Assembly: GCF_029761915.1 (NCBI RefSeq)
Contig: NZ_CP121695.1
Coordinates: forward strand, 6,911,501-6,975,500
Direction of reading: 5' to 3'
From: Bradyrhizobium sp. CB1650
GTDB taxonomy: Bacteria > Pseudomonadota > Alphaproteobacteria > Rhizobiales > Xanthobacteraceae
DNA: 64,000 bases
Translations under genes and position numbers: made by a program
In this document: positions 58,725 to 64,000 of the stretch, one piece after another
Position numbering within the stretch: the stretch's first letter is position 1
Layout: each line of letters starts with the position of its first letter
The notes under the pieces: generated by a model
Database searches by the model: none
What the model was told of the DNA's origin: nothing
Seen by the model: the letters and a program-made list of their open reading frames with translations, nothing else

Positions 58725-58919
58725 ATGCAGCTTCAAGGTAAATACGACGCCAAGATCTTGCTCGCGGCGCAGATGACGCGGGCTCAGGGGCTCAGGCTGA
58801 AGCGGTTGAGCGAAGAGGCCTATCAGCCCGCACAATATGCGCGTGACCTTTCGTTCACCGAGGCGGCACGGCGCATCCAAGCGCTGGAGGCGGAGATCGA
58901 GCTGGCGAATTCGTTCTAG
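58725..58919 (+). CDS. DUF3072-like small protein (64 aa)
   Basis: 64 residues with GGAG upstream. MTRAQGLRLKRLSEEAYQPA and LSFTEAARRIQALEAEIELA resemble the DUF3072 layout (a helix ending in LSEEA followed by a TEAxxRI helix, like a SAP/LEM-type mini-domain). Function unknown; probably a stress-related nucleoid or helical protein. It is divergent from the coiled-coil genes. Confidence 0.7.
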   Translation: MQLQGKYDAKILLAAQMTRAQGLRLKRLSEEAYQPAQYARDLSFTEAARRIQALEAEIELANSF

Positions 58920-58952
58920 ACGGCTTGCTCTCGTCGCTTCACGTGCGTTTTC

Positions 58953-58978
58953 GGAACCAATGCCCGCAGCGAACGGTT
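58953..58978 (+). promoter_or_regulatory. EcfG-type promoter candidate (N17)
   Basis: GGAAC (58953-58957), 17 bases, GGTT (58975-58978), 25 bases before the histone-like gene. Confidence 0.5.
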
Positions 58979-59003
58979 CTTCCCCCGCCGAAGGAGGACG
59001 TTC

Positions 59004-59261
59004 ATGGCACGCAAAGCAAAGAAACGGCGCTATTCGCGCAGCTCCGGCAAAGACGTCGAAAGCGAGATGCGCCGCTATAAGAAGGGCACCGCGAAGAGCG
59101 GCCGCGCCGGTCGTGGCGGGCGCGTGAAGAGCCGCAAGCAGGCGATCGCAATCGGACTCTCGAAGGCGCGCAAGAAGGGCAAGAAGGTCCCAAAGAGGAA
59201 GACCACGAAGAAGAAGACATCGAAGAAGCGGAAGTCGTCAAAGAAGAAGCGCTCACGCTGA
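59004..59261 (+). CDS. Histone-H1-like basic protein (DUF6496-type, 85 aa)
   Basis: 85 residues with GAAGGAGG upstream. About half the residues are Lys or Arg. The core GRGGRVKSRKQAIAIGLSKA, RKKGKKVPKRKTT resembles DUF6496 and the Lys-rich tails of bacterial H1-like proteins. It should bind DNA or RNA non-specifically, perhaps compacting the nucleoid in stress. It follows an EcfG-like promoter match. Confidence 0.82.
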   Translation: MARKAKKRRYSRSSGKDVESEMRRYKKGTAKSGRAGRGGRVKSRKQAIAIGLSKARKKGKKVPKRKTTKKKTSKKRKSSKKKRSR

Positions 59262-59328
59262 GACGAGATTGGGTAAGGCGCTCGGGCAACGGCGCCTTGC
59301 CAAGATCGACAACTCCTCAATCATCCCC

Positions 59329-59691
59329 TCAGATCATGCTGCCCGGCATGAAGCAGCGAATCGAGATGCCGAATGCAGTCTTGACCGGCCACACCATGGT
59401 GCGCCCGGCAAGGTTCGGCTCCGTGATCACTGCCTCGTCCGGCACCTCGACCCATTGTCCCTCGAGCCGCACCCGATAGTGTCCATTATGCGATTCCCAG
59501 TCGGGATCAGCGACGGCGACACCATCGGCATCCGAGCAACAGGGACCAAGATGGCTGCGCAAGCTGTCGAACCACGGCTTGAGCGGAGAATCGGTGTAGC
59601 GGCCATCATCACGACCCAGGGCGCTTCGGGTGTAGAGCACGAAAGGCACCACGAGCAGCGCGCTTCTCCGCGAGAGCTTCAATCGATCCAT
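59329..59691 (-). CDS. Secreted protein of unknown function with CCSDADG motif
   Basis: 120 residues from ATG 59691; the frame opens to 59859. A hydrophobic start (LSRRSALLVVPFVLYTRSAL, Tat-like SRRSAL) suggests export. The domain SHLGPCCSDADGVAVADPDW, GHYRVRLEGQWVEVPDEAVI is compact, with two adjacent Cys and a Cys near the end (IRCFMPG). I have the impression that it is conserved in related rhizobia, but I know no function. Confidence 0.65.
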   Translation of the reverse strand: MDRLKLSRRSALLVVPFVLYTRSALGRDDGRYTDSPLKPWFDSLRSHLGPCCSDADGVAVADPDWESHNGHYRVRLEGQWVEVPDEAVITEPNLAGRTMVWPVKTAFGISIRCFMPGSMI

Positions 59692-59916
59692 GTCGGCACC
59701 GATCAAATGCGAACCACCGGCCAGTTCCACAAATCGACCGGGGCACTTGAAGTTCCACACTTGCAACCAGTCGCGACGACAACATCGCCGCCGAGACACT
59801 GCAAACTCCTCAAAGCCTGCCGCGTGAACGCGGCTTTTTCGGACGAAACCCGTCATCATTGCTGCCGTTAACGAGAATGTTATCGGCCGCCTGTGGGTAT
59901 GTCGCGGATGAGCATG

Positions 59917-59945
59917 AAAAAGGCGGCCGCAGGCCGCCTTTTAAT
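59917..59945 (-). terminator. Terminator after degP
   Basis: AAGGCGGCC / GGCCGCCTT stem with a short loop and T-run on the minus strand, 22 bases after the degP stop. A flanking A-run would allow action on the plus strand too. Confidence 0.85.
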
Positions 59946-59966
59946 TTGCAATCGAAGGTGTCCGGT

Positions 59967-61508
59967 TCAGGCGAGCGGCACGGCGACAAACCGCGTGGCC
60001 TCGGCGCTCTTCACTTGCAGCAGTACGCTGCGCTTGCCGGACGACTTCGCCTGCATCAGCTCCGAGCGGACGTCGCCGACATTGGCGACGGCCTTGCCGC
60101 CGACATTGAGGATGACGTCGCCGGTCTGGATGCCGCGCTGCGCCGCCGGACCCTGCGGGTCGACCTCAGTGACGACGAGGCCCTTCTGCCCTGCACCCTG
60201 CACGTCGCCAGCCGGCGCCAGGCTGAGGCCGAGGCGCGGCGTGCCGGCATTCGGCTGGGCGTTACCATCGTCGGCCTTGTCGTTTCCCTGCGCCTGCCGC
60301 TCGTTCGGCAGCTCGCCGAGCGCGAGCGTCACCGTCTTGCTCTCGCCCTTGTGCCAGAGGTCGAGCTTCACCGAACTGCCCGGCGCAATCGTGCCGATGG
60401 TACGGGCGAGGTCGCGCGAGTCCTTGACCGCGGTGCCATTGACGGCGGTGATGACGTCACCCGCCTCGATGCCAGCCTTCGCCGCGGGGCTGCCGTCCTG
60501 CGGATTGTCGACAATCGCGCCCCTCGCCTCCTTCAGGCCGAGGCTGTCGGCGATATCGGCGGTCACCGGCTGCACCTGCACGCCTAGCCAGCCGCGGGTG
60601 ACTGCGCCCTTGTCCTTGAGCTGGGCGACGACGAGCTTTGCGGTCGGCGCCGGAATGTCGAAGCCGATACCGACCGAGCCGCCCGAGGGCGAGAAGATCG
60701 CAGTGTTTACGCCGATCACGTTGCCGTTCATGTCGAACGCCGGACCACCCGAATTGCCCTTGTTGATTGGCGCATCGATCTGGATGAAGTCGTCATAGGG
60801 ACCGTTGCCGATATCGCGGCCGCTTGCGGAGACGATGCCGGCAGTCACCGTGCCACCGAGACCGAAGGGATTGCCGACAGCGACCACCCAGTCGCCGATC
60901 CGCGGCTTCTGGTCGGAGAACTTGACGAACGGAAAGTCCTTCTTGCCCTCGACCTTGATCAGCGCGAGATCGGTCTTCGGATCGGTGCCGACCACCTTCG
61001 CGGTGTAGATCGTGCCGTCATCGGTCGTCACCTGCACGGACTCGGCATGGTCGACGACGTGGTTGTTGGTCACTGCATAGCCGTCAGCCGAGATGAAGAA
61101 TCCGGAGCCCTCGCCCGTGATCATCTGATGGCGCTGGCGCGGCATGCCGTTCATCCCATTGGGGAAACGGAAGCCGAACTGCCGCGAGAACTGGTCGAAC
61201 GGCGTATCCTCATCGGATTGCATCCGGTTCTGCTGCAGCATCGCGCTCTTGTCGTTGTCCTGGTCGATCTTCACCCGCACCGAGATCACCGCGGGCTTCA
61301 CCTTGGAAACGAGATCGGCAAAGCCGGGCGGCGTCGCGGCCGCTTCCGCGGCTTGCGCCGGCGCAATCAGGGAGGCTTGGAAGGGCGAAGTGCCCGGGGC
61401 CGCAGCCAGCACGGCGAGGCCGACCGCGGCTACGGTGCCGAGCAGCGCGAGGCGGCGCGGCCGCAGAATAGTATGGGGCTTGGTGCCGAAATTGACGGGA
61501 TCGTTCAT
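59967..61508 (-). CDS. degP: Do/DegP-like periplasmic serine protease
   Basis: 513 residues from ATG 61508. A long N-terminal signal/anchor (RRLALLGTVAAVGLAVLAAA). The trypsin-like domain has VTNNHVVDHA (His), KTDLALIKV (Asp) and INKGNSGGPAFD (Ser). Two PDZ domains follow (GIEAGDVITAVNGTAV and GIQTGDVILNVGGKAV), then the end. It degrades or refolds misfolded envelope proteins. In-frame ATGs upstream (for example 61544) exist but no ribosome site decides. Confidence 0.95.
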   Translation of the reverse strand: MNDPVNFGTKPHTILRPRRLALLGTVAAVGLAVLAAAPGTSPFQASLIAPAQAAEAAATPPGFADLVSKVKPAVISVRVKIDQDNDKSAMLQQNRMQSDEDTPFDQFSRQFGFRFPNGMNGMPRQRHQMITGEGSGFFISADGYAVTNNHVVDHAESVQVTTDDGTIYTAKVVGTDPKTDLALIKVEGKKDFPFVKFSDQKPRIGDWVVAVGNPFGLGGTVTAGIVSASGRDIGNGPYDDFIQIDAPINKGNSGGPAFDMNGNVIGVNTAIFSPSGGSVGIGFDIPAPTAKLVVAQLKDKGAVTRGWLGVQVQPVTADIADSLGLKEARGAIVDNPQDGSPAAKAGIEAGDVITAVNGTAVKDSRDLARTIGTIAPGSSVKLDLWHKGESKTVTLALGELPNERQAQGNDKADDGNAQPNAGTPRLGLSLAPAGDVQGAGQKGLVVTEVDPQGPAAQRGIQTGDVILNVGGKAVANVGDVRSELMQAKSSGKRSVLLQVKSAEATRFVAVPLA

Positions 61509-61691
61509 GTCGAAATGTCCATGTTGGAAGAAGTCGCCTTGCATCCAACATGGGCGCCGCAACCTTACGGCGTCCCGTCCACGCGATTAAATCTTGGCAA
61601 AGATCGAGCGACCGGGAGCCGCATACCACGTCGTTGCGCGATCAGCCTCCCTGTCGTTCGGCTTGGCGACGCATCCCTCAGCGGGGCTGGC

Positions 61692-61856
61692 ATGGAGAAG
61701 TTCAGATTGTCCGCACGCGCCGCAGGCGACCCCTGTGCCCGCGCCGTGGTCGGCGGTCCATCGCCGTCATTCGCAGGCGTCCTGTCGCTCGCGCGCTACG
61801 AAAACAAGGCCCTGATGGACGAACTTGAGAGCGCCGCGAGCCGCGGCTTGCTGTGA
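61692..61856 (+). CDS. Possible small protein (54 aa)
   Basis: 54 codons from ATG 61692. MEKFRLSARAAGDPCARAVV ... SLARYENKALMDELESAASR has plausible composition, but the upstream site (GGGGC) is poor and no family is recognised. Low confidence. Confidence 0.3.
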   Translation: MEKFRLSARAAGDPCARAVVGGPSPSFAGVLSLARYENKALMDELESAASRGLL

Positions 61857-61879
61857 GGCTTACATTTGCTCGGACTTCG

Positions 61880-62092
61880 TCAGGCCGCAGCCGGAGTGTC
61901 CCATGCCGGGGCGACTGCCGCCTCGTCTTCGCCTTTCGCGTTGCACGCGTCGAAATGCGCTTTCAGCTCAAGTTCGGCGAGATGTTCGAAGTGCTCGGCC
62001 TGGCCGAGGAGCTCCCAGTTCTGGAGCGGCCGATAGGCCGCCTGCTGACGGCAGAGGGACGCGAGCGCCCGGTAGCGACGTACGTTCTCCAT
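61880..62092 (-). CDS. Small helical protein (70 aa)
   Basis: 70 residues with GGGAGGG before ATG. VRRYRALASLCRQQAAYRPL, LGQAEHFEHLAELELKAHFD form two helices with His and Cys; the tail is Ala/Pro-rich. Similar in size to the helical protein at 47855. Function unknown. Confidence 0.65.
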   Translation of the reverse strand: MENVRRYRALASLCRQQAAYRPLQNWELLGQAEHFEHLAELELKAHFDACNAKGEDEAAVAPAWDTPAAA

Positions 62093-62314
62093 GAGACCCT
62101 CCCAGCGTTCACCTCAATCTATTGCCTCGATTTGCGTCAGGCCGATGGCAGTTATGCAAAAGATTTGCTGGTGGCTCCAACTCGCCGACCCGCTCGCCTA
62201 ACCTGGGTTAATTTCTAGCAAACGCACGAGTGGATTTAAGTTCCAATTTCCCCGCACCGCGCGGGGGGGCTCGGCCGTTATGCGCAAAGACGGCGTTCCA
62301 CGCTCGCGCCTGGT

Positions 62315-63052
62315 CTACCGGATGAGCACCGGCTCGGCGGCATGGGTCGGTCGCGCTGTCGTATGTTCCGAACCGGGAACCCGGCCAGCTTCTGCAGCGA
62401 GGCGAATGGCCGCAATATTGCGGGCGTAGTCGGCACTGTCGTTGCCGCGAAATACCGCCGATCCCGCAACCAGCGTATCTGCACCCGCGGCGGCAACGGC
62501 CGCGGCGTTGTCGCGTGTGATGCCGCCGTCCACTTCGAGGCGGATCGACCGATCACCGATCATGCTTCGAATCCGCCTGATCTTCTCGATCTGGCTGTCG
62601 AGGAACGACTGCCCGCCAAAGCCGGGATTAACCGTCATCACCAGGATGAGGTCGATGCGATCGAGCACATATTCGATCGCAGTTTCCGGCGTCGCCGGGC
62701 ACAGGCTGACACCGGCCTTCTTGCCGAGCGCGCCGACCGCCTGCAGCGAGCGGTCGAGGTGCGGGCCGGCCTCGGCATGGACCGTGATGATGTCGGCGCC
62801 GGCCTTGGCAAACGCCTCGATGTAGGGATCGACCGGCGCGATCATCAGATGAACGTCGAACGTCTTGCGCGTGACTGGCCTGATTGCCTTGATGATGTCG
62901 GCGCCGAAGCTGATATTGGGTACGAAATGCCCGTCCATCACGTCGCAATGGATCCAGTCGGCACCGGCCGCGTCGATTGCCGCGATCTCTTCGCCGAGCT
63001 TTGCGAAATTGGCAGCCAGGATTGACGGTGCGATCACGATGTCCCTGGTCAT
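62315..63052 (-). CDS. rpe: Ribulose-phosphate 3-epimerase
   Basis: 245 residues, slightly longer than the usual 220-230 because of a C-terminal tail. Rpe motifs: [38 protein letters not shown] (metal His/Asp), [13 protein letters not shown] and [12 protein letters not shown]. It interconverts ribulose-5-phosphate and xylulose-5-phosphate. It overlaps the cbbX stop by four bases, so it is the cbbE of a Calvin-cycle operon. Confidence 0.95.
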   Translation of the reverse strand: MTRDIVIAPSILAANFAKLGEEIAAIDAAGADWIHCDVMDGHFVPNISFGADIIKAIRPVTRKTFDVHLMIAPVDPYIEAFAKAGADIITVHAEAGPHLDRSLQAVGALGKKAGVSLCPATPETAIEYVLDRIDLILVMTVNPGFGGQSFLDSQIEKIRRIRSMIGDRSIRLEVDGGITRDNAAAVAAAGADTLVAGSAVFRGNDSADYARNIAAIRLAAEAGRVPGSEHTTARPTHAAEPVLIR

Positions 63053-63978
63053 GACTTTGCGCTCCTCGCGTCGGTTGCGGTCTCGCTGTTGAACACACGG
63101 CTCGCCAGCACATCGGCGGCGTCGATGGTTTCGAGGTCGGCAATATCGAGCACGCGATCGAGATCGGATACCAGGCGATCGGCCTGGCGCAGCCGGATGC
63201 GATCGACGGCGTTGCGGATCGAGCGCGCGTTGGAGAAGAACGGCTGGGTCCGGCGCAGCGCGATGTACTTTTCGAGCGCATCACGCGCGGGGATCGACAA
63301 GCGATAGCCGCGCTCCTGCAACATCAGCTCGGCGATGAAGAGCAGCTCGGCTTCGGAATAGTCGGGGAATTCGATGTGGTGGGCGATGCGTGAGCGGAAG
63401 CCGGGATTGGAGCCAAAGAAGCTCGTCATGCGCTCGCCGTAACCGGCGAGGATCACGACGAGGTCCTCGCGCTGGTTCTCCATCACCTGGAGCAGGATCT
63501 CGATCGCTTCCTGGCCGTAGTCGCGCTCGTTGTCGGGCCGGTGCAGATAATAGGCCTCGTCGATGAACAGCACGCCGCCCATCGCCTTCTTCAGGATCTC
63601 CTTGGTCTTCGGCGCGGTGTGGCCGATGTACTGGCCGACGAGATCGTCACGCGTCACCGAGATCACCTGCCCGCGCCGCACGAAGCCGAGGCCATGCAGG
63701 ATTTTTGCCATGCGCAGGGCGACGGTCGTCTTGCCGGTGCCGGGATTGCCGGTGAACGACATGTGCAGGGTCGGCGGCGCGGAGGCCAATCCTGCGCGCT
63801 GGCGCATGCGCTCGACCAAGAGGAGCGAAGCGATCTGGCGCACACGGTTCTTGACCGGCTTTAGCCCGATCAGCTCCCGCTCGAGCTGTTGCAGCGTCGT
63901 CGTGATCCCGGCCGCTTCGGCCTCCTTGCGCAGGTCGAATGCGGTCTCCGAGCTGTTGGGGTTCGGTACATCAAGCAT
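63049..63978 (-). CDS. cbbX: CbbX, red-type Rubisco activase
   Basis: 309 residues. AAA+ motifs: [19 protein letters not shown] (Walker A), [12 protein letters not shown] (Walker B), [18 protein letters not shown] and the arginine-finger region [12 protein letters not shown]. CbbX pulls on the C-terminus of red-type Rubisco large subunit and is activated by RuBP. cbbS/cbbL are expected just beyond the right edge on this strand. The ATG at 63978 follows a T-rich stretch with no clear ribosome site. Confidence 0.95.
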   Translation of the reverse strand: MLDVPNPNSSETAFDLRKEAEAAGITTTLQQLERELIGLKPVKNRVRQIASLLLVERMRQRAGLASAPPTLHMSFTGNPGTGKTTVALRMAKILHGLGFVRRGQVISVTRDDLVGQYIGHTAPKTKEILKKAMGGVLFIDEAYYLHRPDNERDYGQEAIEILLQVMENQREDLVVILAGYGERMTSFFGSNPGFRSRIAHHIEFPDYSEAELLFIAELMLQERGYRLSIPARDALEKYIALRRTQPFFSNARSIRNAVDRIRLRQADRLVSDLDRVLDIADLETIDAADVLASRVFNSETATDARSAKS

Positions 63979-64000
63979 CGGCGTCTCGAAAAAAAGGGCT

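Overview
The window looks like chromosome of a Bradyrhizobium-type alphaproteobacterium (inference). The support is its high GC, the cbbX-rpe pair with the gene order expected of a Calvin-cycle operon at the right edge, the aroC/fabI/dnaJ-like/pdxH neighbourhood, gcdH, many short species-typical stress proteins, and scattered GTCATTCCGGGG-type intergenic palindromes. No tRNA, rRNA, insertion sequence, phage gene or CRISPR array was seen.

1-9.8 kb: an edge-truncated secreted protein, a GNAT acetyltransferase, a nucleotidyltransferase, a two-repeat protein and a DUF1194 von Willebrand-like protein. A clear fluoride riboswitch with a terminator follows, controlling an MFS transporter, two CrcB fluoride channels and a DUF190 protein, then clpS. 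Facing this operon is a minimal peptide-modification locus: a radical SAM/SPASM enzyme of the FxsB/cyclophane-forming type and a 92-residue precursor whose C-terminus repeats aromatic-x-basic triplets (FRR, FVK, FVR). A class III nucleotide cyclase lies upstream of it.

9.8-33 kb: mostly housekeeping and metabolism: aroC, a histidine phosphatase, fabI, an ECF sigma/anti-sigma pair, a DnaJ-like chaperone, pdxH, corA, an L,D-transpeptidase, an extensin-like protein, an acyl-CoA ligase, an MBL hydrolase, gcdH, ribB with a degenerate RibA half, a CPA2 antiporter and a PLP aminotransferase. REP-like palindromes sit between many of these genes.

33-43 kb: a short BzdR-like HTH regulator, a His-rich secreted peptide, an aldo/keto reductase, PhoD, a nitronate monooxygenase-type enzyme, an SDR, an HxlR regulator, and an HlyD-DHA2 efflux pair whose DHA2 start appears frameshifted.

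43-62 kb: an accessory, small-protein-rich stress region. It holds PRC-barrel, DUF4142, PAP2, DUF3147-like, ribbon-helix-helix, histone-like and coiled-coil small proteins and a TPP-enzyme remnant. It also carries a 2097-residue soluble hybrid histidine kinase with eleven near-identical 92-residue HAMP repeats, followed by a receiver-PAS-HWE kinase. Seven intergenic GGAAC-N17-GTT matches (six of them here and one at 33.97 kb) resemble promoters of the general stress sigma factor EcfG, and an eighth has a spacer one base longer. They suggest one regulon tying the region together. The window ends with degP, rpe and cbbX.
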